Shown here one piece after another: positions 7,942-18,954 of a DNA stretch of 64,000 nucleotides. The translations under genes and the position numbers were made by a program. Under the pieces are notes generated by a model, which did not search any database, was not told the DNA's origin, and saw only the letters and a program-made list of their open reading frames with translations. The DNA is from Fulvimarina endophytica (GTDB taxonomy: Bacteria > Pseudomonadota > Alphaproteobacteria > Rhizobiales > Rhizobiaceae), in the NCBI RefSeq assembly GCF_003403015.1, contig NZ_QURL01000004.1:248001-312000 (forward strand). Direction: 5' to 3'. Numbering within the stretch: position 1 is the stretch's first letter; each line of letters begins with the position of its first letter.

Positions 7942-8898
7942 ATGAACACCATCGTCAAGTCCGCACTCTTCGGCGCGAGCCTCTTCGCCGTCGCCGCTTC
8001 CGGCACGGGCCTCGCCCTCGCCCAGGACGGCGAGGCGCCGACCATCGTCGTCGTCACCCACGGCCAGGCCAACGACCCGTTCTGGTCGGTCGTCAAGAAC
8101 GGCGTGGAGCAGGCCGCCAAGAACACCGGCGCCAACGTCTCCTACCGCGCGCCGGAGACCTTCGACATGGTCGCGATGAGCCAGCTCATCGACGCCGCCG
8201 TCAACCAGGAGCCCGACGGCCTCGCCGTATCGGTGCCCGATGCGGACGCCCTGCGCCAGTCGATCGAACGGGCGGTCGCGGCCGGTATCCCGGTCATCAC
8301 CCTCAATGCCGGCGCGGACGTCTCGAAGGATCTCGGCGCACTCCTGCATGTGGGCCAGAGCGAGTACGAGGCGGGTCGCCGGGCGGGCGAACGCCTTGCC
8401 GAACTCGGCGGCACCAACGGGATCTGCGTCAACCAGGAGGTCGGCAACGTCTCGCTCGACCAGCGCTGCGAAGGCTTTGCCGAAGGCTTCGGCAACACGA
8501 CCGAAGTGCTGCCGACGACGAACGATCCGGCCGATGTGGAAGCCAAGGTGCGCGCCGCGCTCCAGTCCAATGGCGAGATCGACACGATCCTCGCGCTCGG
8601 CGCGGCGACGGCCGGCGAGCCGAGCGTTGCGGCGGTGGAATCCCTCAATCGCCTCGATGACGTGAACATCGCGAGCTTCGACCTTTCGGCGAACTTCCTG
8701 CAGGCGGTCGCCGACGGCAAGGCCGATTTCGCGATCGACCAGCAGCAGTTCCTCCAGGGCTATCTGCCGGTCAGCTTCCTCAATCTCGACGCCCGCTACG
8801 GCCTGATGCCGGCCGGCGACGTGCCCTCGGGCCCGAACTTCGTGACTCAGGACAACGCCCAGCAGGTGATCGAACTGTCCTCGCAGGGCATTCGCTGA
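7942..8898 (+). CDS. ibpA: ABC importer periplasmic binding protein, inositol/ribose type
   Basis: A 318-residue secreted binding protein of the ribose/LacI-fold family. A signal peptide of about 27 residues ends near GLALAQ. The mature part starts with a typical THGQANDPFWSVVKNGVEQAA strand-helix unit and contains hinge and ligand-loop motifs such as SVPDADAL and ITLNAGADV. Inositol specificity is inferred from the iol neighbours and from the analogous IbpA-IatP-IatA system of Caulobacter; the sequence itself only supports a sugar or polyol. GGGAGGAATT precedes the ATG. A GC-rich hairpin follows the stop before the permease gene. Confidence 0.82.
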   Translation: MNTIVKSALFGASLFAVAASGTGLALAQDGEAPTIVVVTHGQANDPFWSVVKNGVEQAAKNTGANVSYRAPETFDMVAMSQLIDAAVNQEPDGLAVSVPDADALRQSIERAVAAGIPVITLNAGADVSKDLGALLHVGQSEYEAGRRAGERLAELGGTNGICVNQEVGNVSLDQRCEGFAEGFGNTTEVLPTTNDPADVEAKVRAALQSNGEIDTILALGAATAGEPSVAAVESLNRLDDVNIASFDLSANFLQAVADGKADFAIDQQQFLQGYLPVSFLNLDARYGLMPAGDVPSGPNFVTQDNAQQVIELSSQGIR

Positions 8899-8936
8899 GG
8901 CCATCGCGACGGGCTGCGGCCCTTCGATCGCAAGAT

Positions 8937-8958
8937 CCGCCCGGGGCGTTCCGGGCGG
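8937..8958 (+). terminator. Hairpin after the binding-protein gene
   Basis: CCGCCCGG (8937-8944) pairs with CCGGGCGG (8951-8958) over a 6-base loop. There is no T-tract, so it is more likely a partial terminator or a 3' stabiliser that keeps binding-protein mRNA above that of the permease and ATPase genes. Confidence 0.5.
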
Positions 8959-9072
8959 CGCCGACACCACGGCAAGAAGCGGTCCTGGCACGCGCCGGGC
9001 CCGCGCGCCCGGCTGCGGGCCTTGAAGGCCTGATCTGCCACCTGCCGCCGCTACCGAAACGGGGAGGAACCC

Positions 9073-10176
9073 ATGACAGTCGAAACCGCCGACAAGGACG
9101 AGCGGCTCAAGGAGAGCTCCTTCGTCTCGCAGCTTCTCAAACGGCCGGAACTCGGAGCCATCGCGGGCGTCGTCGCCGTCACGGTGTTCTTCCTCTTCAC
9201 CGCCAATCCGGTGATGTTCTCGCTTTCGGGCGTGCTGAACTTCCTGACGCCGGCGGCCCAGCTGGGCATTCTCGCCCTCGGCGCGGCGCTCCTGATGGTG
9301 GGCGGCGAGTTCGACCTCTCGGTCGGCTCGATGGTCGCCTTCACCGGCCTCGTCTTCGGCGTCGCGCTGACGGTGTTCCAGCTTCCACTTCTCCTCGCCA
9401 TCGCCATGACCTTCGCGGTGGCGGGCCTCTTCGGCCTCGTCAATGCCGAGATCGTGCTGCGAACGGGGCTTCCCTCCTTCATCGTCACCCTCGCCTTCCT
9501 GTTCATCCTGCGCGGGCTCAGCCTCGTCGGCCTCAAATGGGCGACGAACGGATCGACCCAGCTGCGCGGCATCCGTGAGAGCGTCGAGAACGACTGGCTC
9601 GCCCCCGTCTTCTCGGGACGGGCCTTTACCGGCCTCTTCGAATGGATGGCCGGGAACGGCTGGATCGAGGCCTTCTCCAACGGCAAGCCGAAGGTGGACG
9701 GCATTCCCGTCGAAATTCTCTGGTTCGTCGGCCTGACCCTCATCCTGACCTGGGTGCTCCTGCGCACGCCGGCCGGAAACTGGATCTTCGCGGCCGGGGG
9801 CGATGCGAATTCGGCGAAGAATTCCGGCGTTCCCGTGCGCCGGGTGAAGATGGCGCTGTTCGTGCTGACCGCATGCTGCGCGGCGCTGGTCGCGATCCTC
9901 ACCGTTCTCGATGCCGGCTCGACCGATGCGCGGCGCGGTTTCCAGAAGGAGTTCGAGGCGATCATCGCGGCCGTGATCGGCGGCTGTCTCCTGACCGGCG
10001 GCTACGGCTCGGCCATCGGCGCCTTCTTCGGCTCCATCATCTTCGGCATGGTGCTGATCGGGCTCACCTACACCCAGATCGATCAGGACTGGTACCAGGT
10101 CTTCCTCGGCGGAATGCTGCTGATCGCGGTGCTCTTCAACAACATCATCCGCAAGCGCGTGACGGGGGAGCGTTGA
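9073..10176 (+). CDS. iatP: ABC importer permease, ribose/inositol type
   Basis: A 367-residue inner-membrane protein of the RbsC/FrcB family. About nine to ten hydrophobic spans are visible, starting with LGAIAGVVAVTVFFLF and including the conserved GGEFDLSVGSM segment and, near the C-terminus, the coupling region FEAIIAAVIGGCLLTGGYGSAIG. It forms the channel of the importer with the preceding binding protein and the ATPase that starts one base after its stop. A GGGGAGG site precedes the ATG. Substrate assignment to inositol rests on context. Confidence 0.83.
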   Translation: MTVETADKDERLKESSFVSQLLKRPELGAIAGVVAVTVFFLFTANPVMFSLSGVLNFLTPAAQLGILALGAALLMVGGEFDLSVGSMVAFTGLVFGVALTVFQLPLLLAIAMTFAVAGLFGLVNAEIVLRTGLPSFIVTLAFLFILRGLSLVGLKWATNGSTQLRGIRESVENDWLAPVFSGRAFTGLFEWMAGNGWIEAFSNGKPKVDGIPVEILWFVGLTLILTWVLLRTPAGNWIFAAGGDANSAKNSGVPVRRVKMALFVLTACCAALVAILTVLDAGSTDARRGFQKEFEAIIAAVIGGCLLTGGYGSAIGAFFGSIIFGMVLIGLTYTQIDQDWYQVFLGGMLLIAVLFNNIIRKRVTGER

Positions 10177-10177
10177 G

Positions 10178-10957
10178 ATGTCCGATGCGATCGTGAGAAT
10201 GGAAAACATCGAGAAGCACTTCGGTAACATCGTCGCCCTGTCGGGCGTCTCCTTCGATGTGCGTCCCGGCGAATGCCACTGCCTGCTCGGCGACAACGGC
10301 GCCGGCAAGTCCACCTTCATCAAGACCATGTCCGGCGTCCACAAGCCGACCAAGGGCCGGATGATCGTCTCGGGCAAGGAGGTCGTCTTCGACAGCCCGC
10401 GAGAGGCGATGGATGCGGGCATCGCGACGGTCTATCAGGATCTCGCGATGATCCCCCTGATGAGCGTGACGCGCAATTTCTGGATGGGCCGCGAGCCGAC
10501 CAAGGGCTGGGGCCCGTTCAAGCAGCTCGACATGAAAAAGGCCGAACAGGTCACCATGAGCGAGATGAAGCGCATGGGGATCAATCTGCGCGAGGCCGAT
10601 CAGGCGGTGGGAACCCTGTCGGGCGGCGAGCGCCAGACGGTGGCGATCTCGCGGGCGGTCTATTTCGGCGCCAAGGTGCTGATCCTCGACGAGCCGACCT
10701 CCGCCCTCGGCGTGCGCCAGACGGCGAGCGTGCTCGCGACCATCGACCGGGTGCGCAAGGACGGCATCGCCGTCGTCTTCATCACCCACAATGTCCGCCA
10801 TGCCATGGCCGTGGGCGACCGCTTCACCGTTCTCAACCGCGGCAAGACCTACGGCACCTCGACCGCCGACAAGATCACCGCGAGCGAGCTTCAGGACCTG
10901 ATGGCGGGCGGCCAGGAGATGGTGGAGCTGGAAGGCAGTCTCGGCGGCACGGTCTGA
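10178..10957 (+). CDS. iatA: ABC importer ATPase with a single nucleotide-binding domain
   Basis: A 259-residue ATPase with Walker A GDNGAGKST, the Q-loop region TVYQDLAMIP, signature LSGGERQ and Walker B VLILDEPTS. Ribose-type importers often use a double ATPase of about 500 residues; this has one domain, as in FrcA of Sinorhizobium, so it should act as a homodimer. The D-loop reads SALGVRQ rather than the usual SALD. It is tightly coupled to the permease gene and is the last gene of the plus-strand inositol uptake operon. Confidence 0.85.
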   Translation: MSDAIVRMENIEKHFGNIVALSGVSFDVRPGECHCLLGDNGAGKSTFIKTMSGVHKPTKGRMIVSGKEVVFDSPREAMDAGIATVYQDLAMIPLMSVTRNFWMGREPTKGWGPFKQLDMKKAEQVTMSEMKRMGINLREADQAVGTLSGGERQTVAISRAVYFGAKVLILDEPTSALGVRQTASVLATIDRVRKDGIAVVFITHNVRHAMAVGDRFTVLNRGKTYGTSTADKITASELQDLMAGGQEMVELEGSLGGTV

Positions 10958-10967
10958 CCGCCGGCAC

Positions 10968-10982
10968 TCTCGAATATCGAGA
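10968..10982. terminator. Short perfect inverted repeat between convergent genes
   Basis: TCTCGA and TCGAGA flank ATA, eleven bases after the ATPase stop and 38 bases before the end of the convergent isomerase gene. It is too short to be a strong terminator and could equally be a binding site. Confidence 0.3.
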
Positions 10983-11020
10983 CGTCCGGATCGAAACTAT
11001 CGTGCACGGCCGGTCGTCCG

Positions 11021-11800
11021 TCAGAGCGTGAAGGCCGTCCGGAAGGCTTCGAGCGCGTCCTCCGCATCGCCCGAGGCGAAGGCCTCCAGGCCGACCGGGC
11101 CGCGATAGCCCATCTCGGCGAGTAAGAGGGCGATACGCCTGTAGTTGATCTCGCCCGTTCCCGGCTCGCAGCGGCCGGGATTGTCCGCGACCTGGATCTC
11201 CCCGACGAAAGGCAGGCAGGCCCGGCACCAGCGCAGGAGGTCCCCCTCTCCGATCTGGGTGTGATAGAGATCGAGATTGATCCGCAATTGCGGGCGATCC
11301 ACCGCCGATACCAGCGCGAGGACATCCGCGGTGCGGCCGAACGGGCAGCCCGGATGGTCGAGAAGGTTGAGGTTTTCGAGCGTGAAGACGACGCCCTCCT
11401 CCTCGCCGAGATCGCAGATGCGGTCCAGCGTCTCCCTCGCCTTCAGCCACATTTCGCCGGTGACGGTCTCGCTGGGGCGGACCGGAATGCCGCCTTCGCC
11501 AAGTCCCGTCCCGTGCAAGTTGAGGCGTTCGACGCCGAGGCGCTTTCCGACCTTTGCGGTCTTGCGGGCCGAGGCGAGAAGGATCTCGGCGCCCTCCTCG
11601 TCGGCAAGGCGTCCTTCGAGATAGCCGTTCATGATGGTGAAGCGGGCGCCGGTCTTCTCCAGCGCGTCCAGATCGTGATCGGGCCAGTTCCAGAGGCCCA
11701 CGCCGAAACCCATCTCGTTCAGACGGCTCGCGCGCCAGGCCATCGGCTTGTCGCGCCAGAGCATCTCGGCACAGGCCGCGAGAGAGAAGGGCTGGGACAT
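11021..11800 (-). CDS. Hydroxypyruvate isomerase-like TIM-barrel protein
   Basis: A 259-residue sugar-phosphate isomerase/epimerase-type TIM barrel. Features typical of the Hyi branch are visible: LENLNLLDHPGCPF, NLDLYHTQIGEGDL and NPGRCEPGTGEINYR, which supply the metal-binding glutamate, aspartate and histidine. Hyi converts hydroxypyruvate to tartronate semialdehyde; related proteins in inositol loci act as keto-inositol isomerases (IolI role), which the position favours. The start at 11800 follows GAAACCGAGATC on the coding strand with only a weak ribosome site; an in-frame upstream extension looks non-coding. It faces the importer genes end to end. Confidence 0.75.
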   Translation of the reverse strand: MSQPFSLAACAEMLWRDKPMAWRASRLNEMGFGVGLWNWPDHDLDALEKTGARFTIMNGYLEGRLADEEGAEILLASARKTAKVGKRLGVERLNLHGTGLGEGGIPVRPSETVTGEMWLKARETLDRICDLGEEEGVVFTLENLNLLDHPGCPFGRTADVLALVSAVDRPQLRINLDLYHTQIGEGDLLRWCRACLPFVGEIQVADNPGRCEPGTGEINYRRIALLLAEMGYRGPVGLEAFASGDAEDALEAFRTAFTL

Positions 11801-12283
11801 GGATGATCTCGGTTTCGGTCTGGTTCGGATAGGGAGGGAATGGGGCCTGCGGGCGAAGGATTTCGGCGGACGCCGATCCATGAGCGCGCAACGACGACAG
11901 GTCGCCCTTGGGCTTCGGCCTTGAGCTTAGATCTTGCAGCCGCGTTCGCAACGGGGACGATATCAGAGGCCGGGCCCGGTCACGAGACCCGGCCCCATGA
12001 TTTCGTCCGGAAAATCGTGCCCTTTCGCATCCTGCCGCACGACTGCGCCCGCGCCTCCCTCCGGGTTCCGCACGGCGCGGTGGACGTGCCCCGGCGCCCG
12101 GCGCCCGATCGATCGAACACTATCCATGTCCCGACGGGGTGCCTATAAGCGATCAGCCGTCTGCCACCCGGGGCTCGGCCCCGGACGGTTCCGGGCTCCA
12201 CGACGTCGGTGGTTCCTGCCTGCCGCCACGGCCTTCGGCCGCGACACCGAATCCGGGAAGGCCCGGACATCTCCCATCCCCTC
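11801..12283. other. Intergenic region between divergent genes
   Basis: About 480 bases with no convincing gene. A perfect 7-bp stem with a TCG loop lies at 12168-12184 (arms CCGGGGC and GCCCCGG). A run of small overlapping open frames is present but none has a ribosome site or recognisable product. It must hold the promoters for the isomerase (minus) and the HAD phosphatase (plus). Confidence 0.5.
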
Positions 12284-12949
12284 ATGGATACCCGTATGCT
12301 CGACATCCCGCGATCGGCCGCCTTCCTCTTCGACATGGACGGCACGCTCCTCACCTCGATCTCGGCGACGGAGCGGGTCTGGACCCGCTGGGCCGAGCGT
12401 CACGGGCTCGATGTCGCAAGCTTCCTGCCGACCATTCACGGCCGGCGCGCCGCCGATACGATCGCGGCCCAGGATCTCGACGGCATCGATGTGGAGGCCG
12501 AAATCGCCTGGGTGCTCGAGGCCGAAATGGCCGATACGGCAGGGATCGAGCCGGCGCCCGGTATCGCCGAGTTCCTCGCCGGCGTTCCGGCCGGTCGCTG
12601 GGCCGTGGTGACATCGGCGCAGCAGGCGCTCGCGGAACGCCGCATGGCGGCCGCAGGGCTGAATATCCCGGACGTCCTCGTCTCGGCCGAACAGGTCACC
12701 GCCGGCAAACCCGCACCGGACGGGTTCGAACTCGCCGCGCGCCGGCTGGGCTTTCCGCCGCGCGAATGCCTCGTCTTCGAAGATTCCCATGCCGGCGTGA
12801 AGGCCGGCGAAAATGCGGGGGCGAGCGTCTTCGTCATCACCGGCTATCAGGGCGTGCCCGACGGGTTCGGCCATCCGAACGCGCGCGACTATTCGGGCCT
12901 GCGTGCCGTCTTCGATCCCGCCTCGGGACTTTCGATCGAAGCCCGCTGA
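12284..12949 (+). CDS. HAD-superfamily phosphatase (beta-phosphoglucomutase-like)
   Basis: A 221-residue HAD hydrolase. Motif I is FDMDGTLL with nucleophile D17 and D19; motif II is the VVTSAQ serine region; motif III is the lysine of AGKPAPDGFE; motif IV is VFEDSHAGVKAGENAG. A helical cap domain sits between motifs I and II. Family members dephosphorylate small sugar phosphates. Its place beside the inositol genes suggests a sugar- or inositol-phosphate substrate, but this is inference. Starts at 12284 or 12296 are both possible; neither has a strong ribosome site. Confidence 0.8.
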   Translation: MDTRMLDIPRSAAFLFDMDGTLLTSISATERVWTRWAERHGLDVASFLPTIHGRRAADTIAAQDLDGIDVEAEIAWVLEAEMADTAGIEPAPGIAEFLAGVPAGRWAVVTSAQQALAERRMAAAGLNIPDVLVSAEQVTAGKPAPDGFELAARRLGFPPRECLVFEDSHAGVKAGENAGASVFVITGYQGVPDGFGHPNARDYSGLRAVFDPASGLSIEAR

Positions 12950-12980
12950 GGCGTTCGCCGCTCGCCGGTCCTCTCGCCGC

Positions 12981-14093
12981 TCAGTTCGGAAGGAGGCGCA
13001 GGAGGCGTCCGTTCTCGCCATCGGTGAGCACCTGGATCGAGCCGTCTGGCGCCGAGCGCACGTCTCGGATGCGCTCACCGAGTTCGGCGAGGAGGAGGTG
13101 CTGGGCGGTCACCCGTCCATCCTCCCGCTCGATGAGGCGAACCGCCCGCTCTACGAGGGCGGGAACGAGCAGCGCGCCGCGCCACTCGGGAAACGAGGCC
13201 CCGTCATAGACCGCAAGGCCCGAGGGCGCGATCGACGGCGTCCACTCGATGATCGGCTCCTGAAAGCCGGGCAGCGTCTCGAAGGGCGTGACGCGGGCGA
13301 AGGTGTAGTCGAGCCCGCCCGAGACGATCGGCCAGCCGTAGTTCTCGCCGGCCACGATCCGGTTCAACTCGTCCCCGCCGCGCGGACCGTGTTCGGTCGC
13401 AAGCAGCACGCCGCCTTCCCGATCGAACGCGATGCCCTGCATGTTGCGATGGCCGAAAGACCAGATCTCGGGCGCGGCACCCGGTTCGCCGACAAAGGGA
13501 TTGTCCGCCGGCACCGATCCGTCCCGGGCAAGGCGCACCACGGTCCCGAGGGTATTGGAAGGGTCCTGCGCGTCCTCGCGCCGGTCGAAGCCGTCGCCGA
13601 TCGAGACGACCAGCGTCTCGTCCGGAAGGAAGGCGATCCGGCTTCCGTGATTGGAATTGCCGGCCTTGGCCGTGGCGGTGAAGAGGATCTTCAGATCCGA
13701 CAATTCGCCGCCGGCAAGGACGGCGCTCACCAGGCGAACGCTGTTGGCGTCCTCGTCGCCGGTGAGAAAGGTGAGGAAGATGCGGCCGGTCTCGGCAAAA
13801 TCCGGATCCACCGCGACATCCATCAGCCCGCCCTGCCCCGCCGAATAGATCGGGGGCAGGCCGGCGACCGGCTCTGCGACAAGCGTTCCGTCCGCCTCCA
13901 CGATGCGCAGACGCCCGATCGCCTCGGTGACGAGGCGCCGGCCATCGGGCAGGAAGGCGAGCGACCAGGGCCGGTCGAGGCCCTCGACCTCGGTCACGAC
14001 CCTGTAGCTCGACGGGTCCACCCGGGACGGCTCGGCCGAGGCGGACGTCACGAGGCTCCACGACACGGCGAATGCGAGGACGAGCGCCCTCAT
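12981..14093 (-). CDS. PQQ-dependent soluble aldose sugar dehydrogenase
   Basis: A 370-residue secreted protein of the glucose/sorbosone dehydrogenase family (YliI/Asd type). A signal peptide (LVLAFAVSWSLVTSASA) precedes a six-bladed propeller with family hallmarks: GLDRPWSLAFLPDG, GGLMDVAVDPDF, SIGDGFDRREDAQDPSNTLG, GHRNMQGIAFD and TEHGPRGGDELN. These enzymes bind PQQ and calcium and oxidise aldose sugars in the periplasm. PQQ is also the cofactor of the methanol dehydrogenase at the far end of this window. The start at 14093 was preferred because it puts the signal peptide at the N-terminus; an upstream ATG at 14138 adds 15 residues. Confidence 0.85.
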   Translation of the reverse strand: MRALVLAFAVSWSLVTSASAEPSRVDPSSYRVVTEVEGLDRPWSLAFLPDGRRLVTEAIGRLRIVEADGTLVAEPVAGLPPIYSAGQGGLMDVAVDPDFAETGRIFLTFLTGDEDANSVRLVSAVLAGGELSDLKILFTATAKAGNSNHGSRIAFLPDETLVVSIGDGFDRREDAQDPSNTLGTVVRLARDGSVPADNPFVGEPGAAPEIWSFGHRNMQGIAFDREGGVLLATEHGPRGGDELNRIVAGENYGWPIVSGGLDYTFARVTPFETLPGFQEPIIEWTPSIAPSGLAVYDGASFPEWRGALLVPALVERAVRLIEREDGRVTAQHLLLAELGERIRDVRSAPDGSIQVLTDGENGRLLRLLPN

Positions 14094-14197
14094 CAGATTT
14101 GCGTGCGCGTCACGACACATTTCGAAACCCGGCTCCATATCTGCCTCGTCGCGCCTGGTGCGACGGTTCGGGCAATCAGTTAAGACGGCATGGACGA

Positions 14198-14659
14198 ATG
14201 ACGATTGGAAACGCCGCCTCCCACGCGATCGTGTTCGCGCTCGCGGTTCTTGCGAGCGCCATTGTGGCCAGCATCGTCCAGACCCAGTTCAATCTGGCGG
14301 AACTCGTGCGCCTCGGCGCGCCGATCACGCCCGGCATCCGCCTGGAGACGACATTGGCCGATATTCTCCATTTCGGCCCGGTGATGGCGGCGATCGTCGC
14401 CGCGGCGTTTCTGCCGGCCTTTCTCGTCGCCTTTCTCGTCTCGCGCATGAGCCCGGTGCCCCGAATCCCGCTCTACGCCCTTGCCGGAGTGGCGGGTCTC
14501 TTCGCGGCGTTCATGTTGATGGATCTCTTTACGCCGATGCCGACCCTCGTTGCCGCCGCGCGCGGGCCGGTCGGGCTTCTGGCACTGACCCTCACCGGAT
14601 CGATCGGCGGCGCGCTCTTTGCGATCCTGAGCGGAAGGCGCTCGTCGCAAGGCGCCTGA
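14198..14659 (+). CDS. Small hypothetical four-helix membrane protein
   Basis: A 153-residue protein with four clear hydrophobic spans: about residues 8-30, 55-78, 88-106 and 118-140. I do not recognise the family. Glycine and alanine are abundant in the helices and the only charged stretch is the short C-terminal SGRRSSQGA. It is divergent from the sugar dehydrogenase and convergent with the response regulator gene, 25 bases away. Coding status rests on the coherent membrane pattern and on lack of a better frame; function unknown. Confidence 0.6.
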   Translation: MTIGNAASHAIVFALAVLASAIVASIVQTQFNLAELVRLGAPITPGIRLETTLADILHFGPVMAAIVAAAFLPAFLVAFLVSRMSPVPRIPLYALAGVAGLFAAFMLMDLFTPMPTLVAAARGPVGLLALTLTGSIGGALFAILSGRRSSQGA

Positions 14660-14684
14660 ACCCGGCGTCCTCGGCTTCAAGTCT

Positions 14685-15564
<880 letters not shown>

Positions 15565-15581
<17 letters not shown>

Positions 15582-18500
15582 GGTCCTCTTCCATCTGGCG
15601 GGACGACAGGATGTCGATGATCGTCTGGCGACGGCCCCGTTCGGCAAGATCGCGCATCGCGGCGCAGAAGTCGCTGGTATTCGGCAGGTCGTGCTGGATC
15701 TGGCGCAAGGCGCCGGCAAGGGAGCGCAGAAGGTCGGCGCGGGCGAGCGTGCGCAGTTCGGACAGGCGCTCCGGCGGCGGCCAGTCCCAGTCCGCGGCCC
15801 GGCGGAACCAGGTGTCCTGAAGGCTCTCCTCCTCCCATTCCAGATTGAGATGGCTGCCGATGCGCTCGATGAGATCGGTGAGGAGGAAGGGCTTCGTCAG
15901 ATAGTCGTCGTAGAGCGTTCGATAGTCGGGCCGGTTGCGCTCGGCGCCGGCCTCGGCCGAGATCATGACGATCGGAATGTCGGTCGGGCCAGAGCGGATG
16001 CGCCGCGCCACGTCCCAGCCGCTGAAATCGGGCATGGAGACGTCGAGAAGGGCGATGTCGATCGAGGCGATGGCCGCCGCCGAGACCGCAGACCGGCCAT
16101 TGATCGCCTCGATCACCTCGAAGCCGATCGGCTCCAGGAACTCGCGCACGAGGCGGCGATGGGAGGCGTTGTCGTCGGCCACGAGAACGCATCGGCGATT
16201 GCCCCGATAGCCGCGCGGAACGGGCTTGGACACCTGCACCTCCTCGCCCTCGTGAACCGAGGAGAGAAGCACCCTGAGGGTAAAGACCGTCCCCTCGCCC
16301 TCGACGCTTCTGACGGTGAGATCGCCGCCCATGATGTCGACGAGGAGGCGCGTGATCGAAAGCCCGAGCCCGGTTCCGGCCGGGCGCGTCTCGTCGCTTT
16401 CGGACCCGGCCCGCTCGAAGGGCTCGAAGACCCGTTCGAGATCGGCCTCGGCGATGCCGATCCCGGTGTCCTCGACGACGAAGGTCGCGATGCCGCTGCG
16501 ATAGGTCAGCCTGAAGGCGACGCGGCCGTCCCGCGTGAACTTCACCGCATTGGAGAGAAGGTTGATGAGGATCTGGCGAAGGCGCTTGCCGTCGGTCCAG
16601 ACGAAATCGGGCAGATGGGGCGGGCTTTCGAAGCGGAATTGCAGGCCCTTGCTTCGCGCCTGAAGGGCGAACATGTCGACGATCTGGTCGAGAAGGGGCT
16701 TCAGGGCGACCTTGTGGCGGAAGATCTCGAGCTTGCCGGCCTCGATCCGCGAGATGTCGAGAAGGCCCTCGATCATCATGGAGAGATGATCGCCGCTGCG
16801 CCGGATGGTGGAAGCGGCCGTGAAGACCGGCGTTCCGGGCTCGGCGCGCCGCTCGAGGATCTGGGCATAGCCGAGGATGGAATTCAGCGGCGAGCGCAGT
16901 TCGTGGCTGAGGCCCACCACATACCGGCTCTTGGCGAGATTGGCCTTCTCGGCCACCTCCCGGGCCTGCTTGAGGGCGAGATCGGTCTCGCGATGGGCCG
17001 CGATCTCGTCCATCAGGAGCCGCGTGTGCCGCCGCACTTCCTCCTCGGCGCGCCGGTGGCTGTCCTGGCTGAGGACGAAGAGCCAGACGACGATGCCTGA
17101 GGCGATGACGACGATGACGAAGAGCTTCGTCAGGAGCGAGGATGCCGCCTGGTCGGACAGGCCGCCGTTCAGCTGCCCGTCGATCGAGACGAACAGGAAG
17201 ACGGTGGCCAGAACGATCCCGACCACGGCCATCATCGCGAAGAAGCGCACCAGCGTCGACTGGAACACGCGCTCGATCAAGGGGCGCGAGCCCCCGAGGC
17301 CATGCAGCCCCGATCGCAGCTGGTCGGCGAGATGGGAGCCCGGCTTGCAGGCATCCCCGCACCGCGCGTCGAGGGTGCAGCAGAGCGAGCAGATCGGGCC
17401 GGCATAGACCGGACAATGGGCCATGTCCTCGCCGTCGAAGGGATAGTCGCAGATGCAGCAGGTCTTCTGGCCCGTGCCGGTCACCGCCGCATCGGGTTCG
17501 CGGGCGATGTAGAACCGGCCCCCGGTCACCCATGCGAGAAGCGGCGAGACGACCAGCGGGACGAGGACGGCGACATAGGAATAGAGGGCCGCCGCGCCCG
17601 TCCCGAAGAAGCCGGCATAGGCTGAGACCGAGGCGAGGATTCCGGCCGTCATCGCGCCGAAACCGACGGGATTGATGTCGTAGAGATGGGCGCGCCGGAA
17701 CTCGATTCGGTCCGGAGCCAGACCCAGCGGGCGGTTGATCAAGAGATCGGCGACAAGGGCCGAGACCCAGGCGACGGCGAGGATCGCATAGAGGCCGAGA
17801 ATGCTCTCGAAGACCCGGTACATGCCGAATTCCATGAGGAACAGGCTGATCATCACGTTGAAGACCAGCCAGACGACGCGGCCGGGATGGTTGTAGGTGA
17901 GCCGGCTGAAGAAGTTCGACCAGGCGATCGATCCCGCATAGGCGTTCGTCACGTTGATCTTCAGCTGGCAGACGACGATGAAGATGCAGGTGAGCGCCAG
18001 CGCCAGATCGGGGCTCGGGATCATGTCGGCATAGACGGTGAGATACATCTTCACCGGGTCGGCCGCGCTGTAGAAGTCGACACCCTCGCGGAACGCGTAA
18101 TAGGCGAGATAGGAGCCGGCGAAAAACTTCACGGCGCCGAAGAACACCCAGCCCGGCCCGGCCCCGACGAGGGCCAGCCACCAGCGCTTTCGGCCGATCG
18201 TCGAGGCGGCCGGCATGAAGCGCAGGAAATCGACCTGTTCGCCGATCTGCGCCATCAGGGCGAAGAGAACGGCCGAGGCCGCGCCGAAGGCTGCGAGACC
18301 CAGGGTTCCGTCCGGCGCGCCGAAAAGGCCCGTATAGTCCGTCCAGGCCGTGATCGAGGATCGCTCGTGAAAGGCGAGATAGACGAAGGGCAGGAGCTGG
18401 AGGACGATCCAGATCGGCTGCGTCCAGGCATGGAAGCGGCTGATGAAGGTGACCCCGTAGAGGACGAGCGGGATCACCACGAGGGAGGCCGCGATATAGC

Positions 18501-18954
18501 CGAGGGTGAGCGGCAGGCCGAGCGCGAGTTCGAGGGCGGCGGCGATGATCGCCGCCTCGATCGCGAAGAAGATGAAGGTGAAGGTCGCGTAGATCAGCGA
18601 GGTGATCGTCGAGCCGAGATAGCCGAACCCCGCGCCCCGCGACAAAAGATCGATGTCGACGCCGGCTCGTGCCGCGTAGAAGCAGATCGGCAGGCCCGCG
18701 AGGAAGATTAGCGTGCAGACGGTGACGATGGCGAGCGCGGCATTGGGAAAGCCGTAGGCGAGCGTGATCGTGCCGCCGATCGCCTCGAGGGCCAGGAAGG
18801 ACACCGCCCCGATCGCCGTATTGGCGATGCGCCCGGCCGAGAAGCGGCGCACGCCGAAGGCCGTGAAGCGCAGCGCATAGTCTTCCATCGTCTCGTCGGC
18901 GGCCCACCTCGAATAGGTGCGCTTGACGCGTGGAACGCGCAGGGGCTGCGTCAT
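15565..18954 (-). CDS. NCS1-type transporter fused to hybrid histidine kinase with receiver
   Basis: An 1129-residue inner-membrane protein. Residues about 30-475 form a 12-helix permease of the nucleobase:cation symporter-1 family. Residues 499-536 hold nine cysteines (C499, C500, C502, C514, C522, C525, C526, C532, C536), probably a metal or Fe-S site. Two more membrane helices follow (about 568-590 and 610-628). Then come a coiled linker, a HisKA domain with H684 (GLSHELRSPLN), a HATPase with SNAVKF, DTGIGI and GTGLGLS, and a receiver with D971 (ALLDVSMPD). Transporter-linked kinases of this kind are thought to sense transported solutes. Next to amide and urea uptake genes, a nitrogenous solute is the likely signal. 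The last ~80 residues may be an Hpt-like helical tail without a clear phospho-histidine. Confidence 0.9.

Noticed and set aside
7822..10422. Very long antisense open frame (866 codons) across the inositol ABC genes
   Set aside because: It mirrors three well-supported genes on the plus strand, has a low-complexity Arg/Glu/Asp/Gly-rich product and no domain; typical shadow of strong third-position GC bias.
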